Notes: generated by a model not told the origin, from the letters alone. A stretch of 64,000 bases of DNA from Gnetum montanum (GCA_015680685.1 MNCI01003938.1:442110-506109); one strand, 5' to 3'. Shown: positions 11,721-23,953, counted from the stretch's first letter. Numbers and translations: made by a program.

Positions 11721-12339
11721 GGAATCTCCAAGGAAAATGAATTTGGACACCTAGAGAAGAAGTGTGTTCCATGCATTGCGTACAATGATAACCAATGCAA
11801 TTACATGCAAAAAATCTGGTCCATTAAAAGTACATTCATTAAAGCATGTAATCAATGTGCACATGAAACTAATAGCCAAAGGTGCCTATACACAATAGCC
11901 ATAAAACAAGAGGATACTCAATGGTTGACAACTGGCTCTGATAGCAACACACTATGCATGGAACCTACTAAGAGCTTGACATGTGCTTATATCAAAGGCA
12001 TGTATGAACTTGAGTAAGTTCATCACCAACTCTCTAATAATGAAGATGATCATAACTATTGGGGAGAGTTGGTAATCCCTAATCATTTCAAGTAGAAGCC
12101 CCTAGAGTTAAAAACTCTACCAACTAGCATGGAGTATATATTTTTAAACAATGGCAAGATGGTTATAATCAATGCAAATCTTACTCCTAAACAAAAAAAC
12201 AAGTTATTAAATATGGTCAACAAGTGACCACCAACCTTTTCTTGGTCATATCCTAAACTGACTGGACTTGATCCAAGGATATGCCAACATCGTATCTATA
12301 CCGACTTAGCCATGAAGCCCAGAAGATAGCCAGAGAGGC

Positions 12340-13200
12340 AGCTGAATCCCAAATTGAATTAGATCGTTAAGGAGGAAATAGAACTCCTCAAGGCAAGGTT
12401 CATATATTCCATCATGGATAGTGAGTGGGTCAGTCCACTTGTAATTGTACCAAAGAAAGGTAAAAGGTGGCAAATTTGCATCAATTTAAGGCTGTTTAAC
12501 ATGGCAATATTTAAAGATCATTTTCCATTGCCATTTTTAAACCAAGTGTTGGAAACTATCTCTACGCATTACTATTATAGCTTCTTGGATGGTTATACTA
12601 GCTATAACCAAATCTGAATTGCATCAGAAGATTAGGCCAAGACAACATTCATGAGTCCCTAGGGAACTTTTTCATATTGTAAGATGTCATTTGGTCTGTG
12701 CAATGCCCCTGCAACATTTCAATGCTTCGTCCTTAGTATTTCTTAATAGCATATTATTAGTGGGATAGAAGTCTATATGGATGACTTCTCTACCTATGGG
12801 GCTACATTTCAACAAGCCCTGGACCACCTTGAGTAGGTACTAAAAGGATGTGTTGAAAACAAACCTCAAACTTAATTAGTAGAAAATCCATTTAATGGTC
12901 TAAGAAGGCATAATACTGGGGCACAAAATTACTCAATTAGGGATTGAGGTAGACTCAAAAAAGATAAGGGTCATCCAAGGAATCACACACCAACCAAAGA
13001 TAGTCAAAGATCTCAAATCATTCCTTGGACACATTGGCTACTACTGACAATTCATAAAGTATTTCTCTAAGATCATAAAGTCATTGGTTGGGCTTACAAA
13101 GAAATATGCTCCATTTTTCTAGATTAGGAAGTGTGAACATGCATTCCAAAAATTGAAGGGAAGACTCATAGAAACCTCAATTCTACGAGCATCAAACTAG
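12340..13200 (+). pseudogene. G2 reverse transcriptase domain
   Basis: The reading begins KEEIELLKARFIY, then SEWVSPLVIVPKKGKRW, ICINLRLFNMAIFKDHFPLP, MSFGLCNAPATFQ and EVYMDDFSTYG (YMDD at 12774-12785). It continues with VLKGCVE, EGIILGHKI-like and GIEVDSKKIRV-like segments to about 13000, and the SFLGHIGYY thumb motif to about 13090. This is a full Ty3/gypsy RT in order. The VPKKG and MDDFS-YG signatures are those of the Athila clade. In-frame TAG and TGA codons (for example after YNQI and in the SEDxAKTTF segment) make it inactive. Confidence 0.85.
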
Positions 13201-13615
13201 TTCAAATCATTTCATATAATGATAGATGCATCTAATTATGCCTTGGAAGTAGTGCTTACATAATTGAACGATAAAAAACATCCATATTACTTCCATTGTG
13301 CAAGTTGGAACATTGTGGATGCATAATTGAATTGCATCATGATTGAGAAAGAATTGATGGTAGTGGTGTATGCTCTTGAAAAGTTTAGGCACTATGTGCT
13401 TGGCTACAAACTATTTGTGCACACAGATCATAGTATCATCTGCTTCCTAATAAAAAATCCAATGGTGGATCCCCATATCATATGATGGCTCGTGATCTTA
13501 CAGAAATTCAATCTCACAATGGTAGATCAAAAAGGAATAGAGAATTTGGTTATTGACCACCTCTCTCAATTAATATGGGATAATAAAGAGGAGGAGAGTT
13601 TGCACTTTGATTAAT
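13200..13615 (+). pseudogene. G2 RNase H domain
   Basis: The frame reads PFHIMIDASNYALEVVLT at the start (Asp of the catalytic set in MIDAS), then HPYYFHCASWNIVDA, IEKELMVVVYALEKFRHYVL and YKLFVHTDHSIICFL. It ends WLVILQKFNLTMVDQKGIEN followed by LVIDHLSQL. The DAS, E (IEKEL) and TDH positions match the catalytic carboxylates of retroviral-type RNase H. It would remove RNA from the RNA/cDNA hybrid. Only scattered stops break the frame. Confidence 0.82.
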
Positions 13616-14720
13616 TTTTAGAAGAACTTCTCTTTACAAGAGTGATAAATGACCAAGTGCCCACTAAATCAAAATGGTATGATGGCATCCTTACTTACTT
13701 CTCAGTTATGAGATGCCACAAGATTTGTACTTTAGGAAGAAACAATAGTTTCTTCACCAAGCAAAGTACTTCATGAAAAATAATGGATACTTCTACAAGG
13801 TGTGTGTTGATGACCTAGTTCATTGGTGTGTGCCTAATACAAATCAATTGCATGTTCTCCAAGATGTTCATGAAGGCACTTGCAAAGGCCACTATGTAGG
13901 GAGATGCATGGTCATAAAAATACTAATGGCAGGATACTATTGGCCTACAATATTCAGGGACATCCACTAGTTTGTTTGATCTTGTGAGTGCTATCAAAGA
14001 GATGGTGGGATGACCATTTGAATGGAGCATCCTCAATAGTTGATTCAATCACTAGAGCCCTTTGACATATAGGGCATAGACTTCATGGGTCCCATCACAC
14101 CCATGTCCAATGGAATGACATATATCATCGTAGTATTTGACTATTGCACCAAATGGGCAGAAGCAGTAGTTGTCATTGACTATACATCATCCACTTAGGG
14201 GTTGAGCATAAATTAACAACACCCTATCACCCCTAAGCCAATGATTAGGCAAAAGTCACCAATAGAGAGATTACAAAGATCCTAACAAGGATCATAAGCA
14301 AATATAGGAGAGACTGGAGCATAAAACTCAATGATGCCCTTTGGGCCTAGCACTCAACCTAGAAACTTCCTATTGGCTACTCTCCCTACGAGCTGGTGTA
14401 TGGAAAACTTCCAACACTTCTAGTCCAATCCAAGCTTCGTACACTTTCAACAGCCTATGACTTGGACCTTGACCTAAGCCTAGAATAAAGAGAAACATTG
14501 ATCAACTTGAATGTGCTAGATGAAAACCAATTAGTGGTCCTATCTTTGAATGAAGTGCATAAGACATACAACAAACAACAACATGACCTTAGAATGTGGA
14601 AAGTAAGATTCCAACTAAGAGATAAGGTTCTCTACTGGAACCCCACACGTATCCTAGAGAACAAAGTTTCAAACATTGGGAAAGGGACCTTATATAGTTT
14701 TCAAAGCCTTTCTTTCTAGG
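13616..14720 (+). pseudogene. G2 integrase, with a core deletion
   Basis: An N-terminal zinc-binding region is visible at 13770-14010: KNNGYFYKVCVDDLVHWCVP, then VHEGTCKGHYVGR, GYYWPTIFRDIH and SCECYQRDGG (HHCC type, final cysteines present). The catalytic core starts EPFDI-GIDFMGPI at about 14055 and YIIVVFDYCTKWAEA at about 14130. At about 14198 the text jumps from the SSST segment straight to GLSIN-LTTPYHP. About 120 bases present in G3 (roughly 42090-42205, containing FDNETHFTSATFRK) are missing, including the second catalytic Asp of the DD(35)E triad. The C-terminal motifs [12 protein letters not shown] and IGYSPYELVYGKLP remain. Confidence 0.8.
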
Positions 14721-16941
14721 ACCATGATCATATACAAACCTGAGAGCCCAAACAAAAAGCAGTTGGTCAACATCTAATAAGTAAAGCTTTTCCATGAGCC
14801 CAAGTGCAATAAATACCTCAATAAATAGATAATCATGCTCATTTTTTTGGATCTCGTCCTTCCAACTTAGTTATGGGAGAGATGGCCATCCATGCTAATC
14901 ATCAATATGGATCCTCACTTTTTCTATTTTTTTTCTACATTTTTAATTTTGCAAGTTATTTATTTTACACCTTTTTGATTTTAAAATTTCTTCCTATTTT
15001 ACACCATGTTTTTTGCTTTACATCATCATTAGTACATTTGAATCTTTCTTGGATGTTTTACACTTTCTTATATTTTTTACTTTGTTTTGTTTGAGTGTGA
15101 TTTTCAAATTTTTGCTAATAAACATGTTTTCTATCAATAGGACATAGTGGTGCTCTAGCTATTACTAATGATGGTTTGTGCTTTATATTTTGTTTGCTAA
15201 TGTCTGGTTTCTATTTTCGAGTTTGTGTACCAATGGCTAAGTCATGGTTTCTTTTTCATGGAATAGGTAGTGAGTCCATGACATCTACCCATTCATAAAC
15301 TCTATGGTTTTCCTTGTTTTGGAAGTTTGAGATCCCTTTCATTAAGTTAACTTTTAATAAATTTGTAACCTAGTAGTTTCTAGAATTGGGAAAGATTCAA
15401 AGGTTTGTACAAGGTGTGACTAGAAGGGGACTCAATACTATTTGTACTCTTCTACTTACTTGGGTGCTTAAGTGTTTTCATGGACTTCTTGCCATTCTAT
15501 TTTGACCAATAATAGGAAGTTAAATAAAGTATTTACATGGTGTGGTTCCCATCCAAAAATAATAATAATAACAAAAATAAAATAAAAAATTTATGAAAAT
15601 TCAAAGCACACCCCTTAGAAAAATAAATGGGCTATAAGCACTAGTTATCAAACTAGAAAGACATGTTACCCATGCTTGAAGGTCCCCTATAACTAAGGCA
15701 TTCTCTCACTTCCTACTTCTCTTTTCTTCTCTTTATGGAATAGTGGTTGTTTTTTGGGAGCACTCTTGTATCTTGAGGGGATGGATTGGTCTTGGAGTGG
15801 CAATGCAAAGTCACTGAAAGAGGTTGGTTTTAGTCTAGAGTAAGGATGGATCTTCTTAGGTCATTTTAAACACAAACTCCACAAGAGATATCTTATGATC
15901 TCAATTCGGAATTCCATTCCACCTTCTCCAACATCTATCTCTACTAACCATCACTCACCTCACTACTAAAGTCCATGTTCTTCATTTTGTGTCTTGGTTT
16001 GACATATTTGAATTCTTAGGTAGAATCTTTTGGGTTTTGGTACTTAACTTCCATAGACTATTAATCACTGATGGGGTCCATGGGCTCCTTAGGTTGAGGT
16101 TATGTAAGGGCAAGCAAGGCATATGCCTGCTATGGGGAGGACCCACTTGCATATCTCTTGGTTGGGTTCATTAAGTACCTTATCCTTAGACATTCTTGTA
16201 ATCAAAATCTTTTGTACATCCATCTTCTACATCAAACCATGTGCTCCTTTACATATTCTATTCTATAAAAGCATTCTCCATTAAATTTTTTAATTTTTAA
16301 GCTTTCAAAGATCCTCTTTAATGATTTCATCATATTATTGGCTTTTTTGAAACTCCATTGATCCCAATTTCATTGAAAACTTCCATGTATTTTTTCAGAT
16401 ATTCAAATTTCAAGTTTTTGCCTATGGGCTCCATATATAAGGCCCCGTCAATGGAGTAGACTTGTATATGAGGCCCCATATATGGGGCCTCGTCAACATG
16501 GAAAAAAAATTCTATATATATGTGTGACCCCACTTGGAAATTTTTACATTTTCTCACAAATTCCAAGAGAGTTTTTCAAATTTTTAGAGCCCATAACTTC
16601 CAAACTGTTTATCCAAATCACTCCATTCTTTAACCTCACAACTACCAGAGGTAAGCTCTTTAGCATGGGGGCCACAAATGTTCCATTTTTGATAGAAATG
16701 TTTTCACCATTTTTCTAACTCCCACAAAGGTTTAACTAAGAAATCAACTATTAAACATCTAATTACAAGAGTTAAACCTCTCCAACAAGCTTCAGTGACA
16801 TTTACAATAAATAATTAATAAAATAATGAATCTATTATGGTCCAACCTTAGCCAAAGTATAACTAACTAACAATAGAAGGTATTTAACACTTTAAAGTTA
16901 CACATTATATATATTAATTCATGGATGTGTTGTGACTGCAG
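14721..16941 (+). other. G2 post-pol spacer
   Basis: This 2.2-kb non-coding region separates pol from the third ORF. Segments recur in order in G3 (for example GCATGGTGTGGTTCCCAT at 48394 and CATGGTGTGGTTCCCATC here at about 15537) and in G1 (the GGACCCACTTGCATA box: here about 16138, in G1 GGATCCACTTGCATA at about 22840). It is T-rich on the plus strand at 14920-15110. Such spacers are typical of Athila elements. No ORF is supported. Confidence 0.65.
16470..16491. repeat. Perfect 22-bp palindrome in G2 spacer
   Basis: The sequence is self-complementary around a central ATAT: its left half reads GAGGCCCCATA and the right half is the exact reverse complement. Two related GGCCCCGTCAA and GGGGCCTCGTCAA boxes flank it within 60 bases, and GAGGCCCCATTGAC recurs in the G2 3' LTR at about 20114. 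Confidence 0.85.
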
Positions 16942-19754
16942 ATGGCACCAAAAGGGAAGCACACATAGGAAGCAAGACCATCTCAACCAAGAAACAGCCT
17001 AGAATAGGAAGGGGTGAAGAACAGGCCTAAGAAGAACTACTTGCAACCCATGCCATAGGTCCTCTTAGGGAAGAGGTAAAGGTGGAATCTATTTGACAAA
17101 TTCTAGAACCAACAACAACAACAAAACACTCCCATCTGGATGATACACCAACTCAATAAGCAAATCTTGAGGTGACCTTGACAAAAGCTTGTCTGAATCA
17201 AATTAAACTGAGAGAGGTTCATAAAATAGTGCTCCATGAGTTAAACTTTACCCCTTTCCTAGAGCAAGCACCAAAAGAAATACAAGACCAACTAAAGGCC
17301 TCTCCTATGTGGCTAATCATCACTTCCACCATGGAGTTGAACATGGGAGAGACATTTCTATTTTGAAATAGGCAAGCTAGATCAATGGTAAAAATCAAGA
17401 ACATCTCAGTTTCCTACTTGGTGCAGCCCATTGTACAAGTCCTTGGGTTGCCAAGAATAGGAACAAGTCTCACTGAGATCCTAATTTAGGCATATCCTAG
17501 CATCAAGAAATAATGGATGCGATGGTGCTATGGCATCAACCATAAAGAGTTTGGCACACTCACACTGATAAAAAGGATCTACTACAAGATTGTAGCCTTT
17601 CACCACAATCCCATAGTGAGGCCAAGAAAAATCACTATCTTTTCTACCTAAACATCCATTGCCCTCAATGGGAGATTCCCTATCAACCTTACATAGCTGA
17701 TCTATCTAGATATGAAAAAGCAATTTAAAGAAAATGAGCATGGAAGGAAGGCACTCCCCTTTCCATCACTTATCAAAAAACTCTATTGGAGGGGAGGAAT
17801 AGTCCATTATATCAATGGTGTTGTCAAGCATGTTTTGGTCACTAACTAGGTAGAAATGATGAAAGATAAAATGCCTACAACTACCATTCAAGAAGAGAAA
17901 CAACCACCACCTCCATCTACCACTCAAACAACTATGCCAAACATTGCTGCAATAGCCTGATGGTTGCATGAATACCATGAATGGCTCTTGAATGAATAAG
18001 AGCAATGAGTAGGCATGAGTGGTAAGGATCCATCTATGTATAGACCAACAATGAGTCACCTAAATTAGGTGGCCCAAACAATCAGCTTGATGGATGGTGG
18101 TGGATCCATTTTCTTAGCCCAGAGGACATAGTTGCCCAGAAGATTGAATCCTAGAACTAGAGAGCTTATGGTATCTCTCACAGAACAACAGTCACTCCCA
18201 AAAATCTTTTGGAATGCTACAACCTTCTCAGCATGCTTGGAGGAAGGTGAGGGGACAACTACATTGGTGATGTAGCACCAAGGCCAAGAGATAGTAGTAG
18301 AGGTGGTTGCTAACAAAATTTCTGAGATGCTCAACACACCTATGGCATCTACACAAGATGTCACTATTCTCAAGAATGTGTAGATGTTTTCAGGAATCAC
18401 AAGTGGTACAATAAATGTAGCACAACATGAAGAATTATTGGACTAACTGGTAGGAACTAGGCAACTGCTTCCATATGTCTTTGACCTTCTAGACAATATT
18501 ACTGCAACCCAATCAGAGTTGTTAGAGGTTAGGGGCAAGAACATCATCTTGGAGGGGCAACTTCAAATAGCCAAGGATATATTTCTCAACCTTACATTTT
18601 TTAACTCAGCATTGACAAGAGATCAAGCTATTAAATAGTGTTACACCAAATTAAAAAGGGTTAAGGGTGTGATAGAAACGACAGTGTTCTATCGATCCTT
18701 AGTAGAGGCCACATAGCACAAAATTCAAAAGGTCTTAGATTAGATCTGCCACGAGAATATACAATTGACCATTGAGAACCATTTTTTGTGGAATTTTGAT
18801 GAGCACAAACAATAATTAACCAACTTCATCCTTCAGCAACAAGAGCAACTAGCTAGATCAAACATAGAACTAAAGAGATTGGCAATAGAGAACAAAAACC
18901 TCTTCATGGAAGAGTTCTGTGCCCTTCACCAGAAAACTACAATTGAGGTAGCTATCTGGAATTCAAAATCTCCCAAATTTAAGAGAGTCAAGGATCATTA
19001 TAGAGAACAAGTCAATCTACAAAAGGAAGTGAACGAAAAACACATCTAGTTAGTGAAGGAAAAAGTAAATGAAACCCTTCAACACTTGTAGCAAGGAAGA
19101 GAATTTTGGCAGACTATCTTTGATGGGATAGATGCCTATAATAAGGTAGAAATTTGCATGAAGGAGTTTCAAGTTGAGGAGATGATAGAATATTTGGAGC
19201 TTGCCAATCTCCAATATGTCGATCTAGCCATGTTGATTGCTAGATGACCATCATTAGAATTAGAGAAGTAGGTGGTCAACTCATACTTGTTGTACAAGGC
19301 CAAGTTTAAGCATCACAAAGATACCAAGCAAAAGCTTACGATGGTAAATGTTGAACTAGAAATTCTTAAGGGCAAATATACTAATCAAAGATCTACCATC
19401 AAGAACTTGGCTAGAAGGATGAATAACTACCAAGAGCTATAGAACATAGTAAAGATGTTCAATATTTAATGTAAACAATTCACTACCTGGTTTGTCAACC
19501 TAAAGGAGATGTTCCATATAATGCCTTGTCCATGGAATATCGTCATTGAAACCCACATTGGTGATGTCATGTGGACTATGAATGATCCCTAAAGAAAGGA
19601 GGAGAAGATGAAGCCATTACTAGATGCCTTTCACCTTCCACTAAAGGTTGCAACCATAGCAAGATAACCACAACCACCTCAACCATCACACATGTCAAAA
19701 GCTAGCAAAGGTCCTTCAGAGCCTTAGGAGCCTCCATCTCCTAGGACTATCTAA
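16942..19754 (+). pseudogene. G2 third ORF (envelope-like/coiled-coil protein), about 937 codons
   Basis: The ATG at 16942 (MAPKGKHT) and the stop at 19752-19754 line up with the start and stop of the G3 copy (49726-52510). Both end in an EPP-rich tail just before the stop. Residues about 70-280 contain LREVHKIVLHELNFTPFLEQ, KASPMWLIITST, ISVSYLVQPIVQVLGLP and, near 17755, LPFPSLIKKLYWRGGIVHY. This order resembles the envelope-like or plant transposon-protein domain found downstream of pol in other plant LTR elements. The C-terminal half (18500-19450) is rich in E, K, L, Q and N with heptad-like spacing, so a coiled coil is likely. Function is unknown. About 20-30 in-frame stops are present. 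Confidence 0.65.
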
Positions 19755-19991
19755 TCTTGTCAACCATCTTCATGCCACCAATGAATGTGCTATTTAGTTT
19801 TTTTGTAGTCATGTCCTGGTGTTAAATTTTGTGTCATGAACACCATAATTGTTTGTAATGTGTTGATTTGTACACTCGAGCACTTAGTTTTGTCATGGCA
19901 ATTTGTTTTGTTAAGAGTCAGTTAATAATCCCATGCCTTCCCAATTTTGTAAAGGAATTCAAGGACATGTTTTCATTCCATTGTGGAGGTA
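19755..19991 (+). other. G2 region between third ORF and 3' LTR, with weak polypurine tract
   Basis: No coding signal. Immediately before the 3' LTR the sequence reads TTGTGGAGGTA (19981-19991), the best candidate for the polypurine tract that primes plus-strand synthesis, though it is interrupted by pyrimidines. Confidence 0.45.
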
Positions 19992-20939
19992 TGATGAGCA
20001 TCAAAGTGTCATGTCAATGGGCCCTCATTGATGCAACCTCGTTGATGAGGTCTTGTTTACATGATGTTGCCATGTCAATGGGAATGCATTGGCGTAGCAT
20101 TTGCTACATCTACGAGGCCCCATTGACATAGTCCTATAGCAAAGACTATAAATACGAGATCCTACCTTTTTTTATGGGACTTCAAGTCATAGTAGTAGTT
20201 GAACTCTTGTAGTTTTTACATTTAAAAGTTAGAATATTTTCCTGAGTGCCCGCAATAGAAGTCATTGAGTGTACAGATCTTTATTGAAGCATGGTTGTAC
20301 CTGAGCATGACAGTGTGAGTGGTAATAAAGATGAGCTTCTTAATAAAACTTGCAACATTCTAGATAGTTTAAATATTTTATTTATGCATTTAATGTTTTT
20401 AGTTATTTATTCAATGATCCTTAATGATTAAGCTAATTAAGTAATTAAGCAAGATAAGCTAAATAGAATAAACACATAAGTATGACCACTTCGAGCATAA
20501 ACAGGTATTCACTTAGTAATCCCAATAGCATTATTACATGGAGCACCCAATAGTGTAGTGCTTGGTAACCCAGTAGTGGATATGTGGGTTCTAGATGTGT
20601 ACAGAAAGCGAGACTGGATGCTTATGTTAGGACTAGTTAGAGATTAGTTAAATAGTTAAATTAAATTAATTTAGTTATCAATTTACTTCATCTCTCTCTT
20701 TAAGTACAAAAACCATAAAGTATAAAATGACAAAAATCATATGCCTCAATTACACTTAACGATACCTTTGTACTTCACAAGTGTAATTGAGAAGATAACA
20801 AATGACCATTAGGGCAAGGCTCACTTCCTAGAGAACTAGTGTACTAGAAACTAGAGAGTCCATGGAATTCAACCGAATCATGCGTGAATGCTTTGTGATT
20901 TGTTTGGTTGGGCATAGGGGTACCTTCAACCACTCATCA
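19992..20939 (+). repeat. G2 3' LTR
   Basis: This 948-base LTR starts TGATGAGCATC and ends ACTCATCA. It retains about 100 bases near its 5' end that the 5' LTR has lost, including several GTCAATGG and GGCCC repeats. A TATA box, TATAAATA, is intact at 20147-20154 and would place the transcript start (and the R region) shortly downstream. The hairpin described separately is perfect here. Confidence 0.9.
20147..20154 (+). promoter_or_regulatory. Putative TATA box of the G2 LTR promoter
   Basis: TATAAATA in an AT-to-mixed context, about 155 bases into the LTR. The 5' LTR has the mutated TATAACTA at 7951-7958, so the copy that would drive the element is damaged while the 3' copy is not. Confidence 0.55.
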
Positions 20940-20944
20940 AAGAT

Positions 20945-23637
20945 CTAAGGGATATTTTCACTTTTTTTATTTTAAAAATATTTTTACTTTGCCTATTTTT
21001 TAATATTTTTTAAATTTTTTCTTATTTTTCTTTTTTTTTCTAAATTTTTCAATTCTTAAGATGTTTATCATTTCTTTATAATTTTTTTCTATGTTTTTGT
21101 TCATAATATTGCTAATCATGGTGCATGATTAACATGATAAGTGGACATTTTATTTTATGATATCGAGCTATAGAAGGACTAATTGCACATGGTAGCAATA
21201 CCACATCATTCATTCCTCCATTTCTATTAATAATATATCCTTTTTGGGTGTTGAATCCCTAAAATAATTTTAGTATAATCATACCACAAGATATATAACT
21301 CATCATTGCTTACTAGAATTGAATCCATGACTTGAAGCTTTTAAATCAAGAGTCATATCACAAGGCTAACACCTCATTGTTAATAATAATAGGTCCTTAT
21401 TATAAGAATAATATGGTCCCTATCATATTAAAAACTTAAATTTACCCAAGCCCACTATGCTTAGAAAGAAGGAAGAATACCAAAGGGGTATGGATAAGAA
21501 TGTATTATCAAGGAGATTTGTTGATTCCTTGGACTTCCACCCTAGGTCCCTCTAGCTTCACATTGATGCATTACCACTTATGTTTTTGTTGCATTTTGGA
21601 AATATTATTTACAAATAATTGTTTGTTTCATCACTAGAAAGGTATGTGATCCATTTCTAAAGATAGGCCTCTAGAAAGAATAATAAAATAATTAGTTAAT
21701 TCATATAAATCCTTTCTTGAATACCACTAGAAAGGAAGTGTCTCCATTGTATCTTAAGTGCATGCATACAACATAGTCCATCATGAAGGCATCATGATAA
21801 ATTCTAAGCATATATACATACCAATAGTTAAAAATTTTAGATAAAAAAGACTTGAACTTTCAACCTCTTACTTGTTATTAAAAGTGCATATCCCTATTGA
21901 AATCATTTTTTATTTTATTTAAGCATGTGTTTCTAGGTCCCATCCTTGCCTACCAGTAGGCCTACATGGCTAATGATGGTCATCAAAGATGCATGTGCTA
22001 ACATAATGTATGCATGCAAGTAAAGATAGTAGAGATAATTCTATAAAGGCATGTGACCCATGTCTAAAGGTAGGCTATTTCTAAGAGTTTCATGATCCCT
22101 TAGACTAGTTGTACCATGTGACTAGAAAGGCATGTGACCAATGTCTAAAGTTGCTTCTCTAATGTAATTAACATTGGCTATGAAGCTACAAAGGCAAGTG
22201 AATTGTATTTAAAATTTTTTCTCTATCCAATCATCAAGATTCAAAAACTCCACAATAATAATGATTTATTTATTTTTAAATTTCATAATATATTATTTTT
22301 CCATTTTCTTGTTGAGTGGTGATGTCTTCATGTGGTGTCAGTTGATCTCATGGTGGTGGACCTATGATGATATAATGCAGTATTAATAGTGCTTGGACAT
22401 GGTTCAAAATCCCAATGAATAAGTATAATGGTTATTGTAATCATGCATCACACATGTGACTTACTATAAGGGTTGTTGGAACCTAAAATAAGTGAAACAT
22501 AGATACATTCCAAGATATATAATCCAATTAGAGGTTTATATAACTTAGCACTACCTACTAGAATCAAACCCATGACTTGGAGCTTCTAAATCAAGTGACT
22601 CACTATGACCATGATAAGATATCTCACATTCTAATTCTACAATTCCTTCTCATTTCATCTCATCTTTAACACTGTGCAATTATGAATTCTATAATTTTGC
22701 ATAGCATAGTGTAGGATTTTGGCTGAGACAAGTGTGTGTTGTTTGATATATGGGCATGATTAACATTTAACTTCTAGGGTGCTCATGGATGCTTATAAAC
22801 ATGGTTATGCAAGGGTACTTCAGGTAGGAACCTACTCTAGAGAGGATCCACTTGCATAACTTTTTTCAATTATGGCTACAAACCAACCTCATAGTTTTAA
22901 AACATTATGGACAACTTCTCCAAATTCATGAATTATTGTGAAATTATTTTAGTTTATTTTTAAACATTTTATATTAAATTTTACTCCTAATTCTCTAATA
23001 TTTTGGCCATTTTTGAATCTAAATGATTAATGTTCATGATTATCAACGTTTTGGTGCTTCCACGACCTCAATCTAGCAATCCCCATAAGGTTCAATATTT
23101 TAATAAAAATTGAAAAATGATTATAATCAATCAAAAAATATAATGAAAAATTTACTTTGTATGGTCTACAATATTGTAATTCTTGTGATATCACAACTAT
23201 AAAAACTATATATAGTTTCACCTTGCTTTCTAAATTTCACATTTTTGGTTTAAATGAGAGGGAGTTTTTACTATTATGAGTTCCTAGAGCCTTCTTAGAA
23301 TGATATCTTACAATCCAAAAGTCCAATTGAACCTATTTAAAAACCTATAATCTTCTACATTTGAGCTCTTCATCATCGGAGTGACAACTAGAATGCAAAT
23401 TTCAAACTTTATAACACTCCTATTTTTGATTTATAATATAAATGATAATAAAATAACAAATATTAATTACTAATTTAACATTTTAGTTACCTTGAGACAT
23501 TGGGAATGTAATTTTTCATTTACCTTAAGCCTAAAATATTAAATTTTTTAAATTTTGATCTAACCTAAGGATTGACAATGATTGAAAACACTCTGAATAA
23601 TTTTTGGAAACTAACATTAACCCTTGGATAATTGCAA
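20945..23637 (+). mobile_element. Element G1, right piece: post-pol spacer
   Basis: This non-coding, AT-rich stretch continues the spacer of G1 after the G2 insertion. Boxes shared with the G2 and G3 spacers appear in the same order: the T-rich tract (20950-21080), GCAAGG...GGATCCACTTGCATA (22808-22850) and a CTTCTTAGA/CCTAGAGCC-like block near 23285. It then leads into the third ORF at 23638. It is less degraded than G1 pol only because it is non-coding. It also holds two families of short degenerate repeats listed separately. Confidence 0.6.
21633..22210 (+). repeat. Five degenerate copies of a 35-bp motif in the G1 spacer
   Basis: Copies resembling CTAGAAAGGCATGTGACC followed by CATGTCTAAAGGTAGGC occur at about 21633, 21722, 22040, 22119 and 22181. 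Spacing is irregular (about 60-320 bases), so this is a dispersed rather than strictly tandem array. Confidence 0.55.
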
Positions 23638-23953
23638 ATGACATCCAAACAAGTTCCTAAGCCTAGAAGACCTTCATAGCCCAGGGAGAAGAGCCCTTGT
23701 GATAGATGCGAATGTGACTAAGAACCACAACTATAACATTTCCAAGTGAAAAGACTAGCATAGGAGGAACTAGAAGTGCAATCAGTGCAACAAGTCCAAA
23801 CAAGATAAATGAAGTAATGCATTTAAGAAGAAGCATCTCTAGTAGTGCTAGAGGTTATAGTCATTGATAACTACCTAGAGATGATTAATGAAAAAGTTAT
23901 GGTAGTGAATGTGCTTTTTGAACTACTTTTTAGGTCTTTCTTATAGTTCACTC
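23638..23953 (+). pseudogene. G1 third ORF, N-terminal fragment cut by copia element C
   Basis: ATG at 23638 begins MTSKQVPKPRRPS, comparable to the MAPKGKH start of G2. The last part reads LEVIVIDNYLEMINEKVMVV then NVLFELLFRSFL. It aligns without gaps to the G3 segment LEETLTKACLKQIHSKKVQS followed by IILNELKFDPFLDL. The alignment stops at 23953, exactly where the LTR of element C begins. I could not find the continuation on the right side of C (56418 onward), so the remainder may have been deleted. Confidence 0.58.

Larger units (their letters stand above)
7895..20939 (+). mobile_element. Element G2: complete Athila-like Ty3/gypsy retrotransposon, 13.0 kb
   Basis: The element is bounded by two homologous LTRs (7895-8743 and 19992-20939). 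Both begin TGATGAG and end TCATCA. Between them lie a tRNA-Asp-type primer-binding site, gag, protease, RT, RNase H, integrase, a 2.2-kb spacer and a third ORF of about 937 codons. The flanking pentamers AAGAG (7890-7894) and AAGAT (20940-20944) differ by one base and are probably a decayed target-site duplication. Order of domains, the YMDDF-STYG motif in RT, the WLVILQ.F.L..VD.KG RNase H end, and the third ORF place it in the Athila lineage. It is non-functional: many stops, plus a deletion in integrase. Confidence 0.88.
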
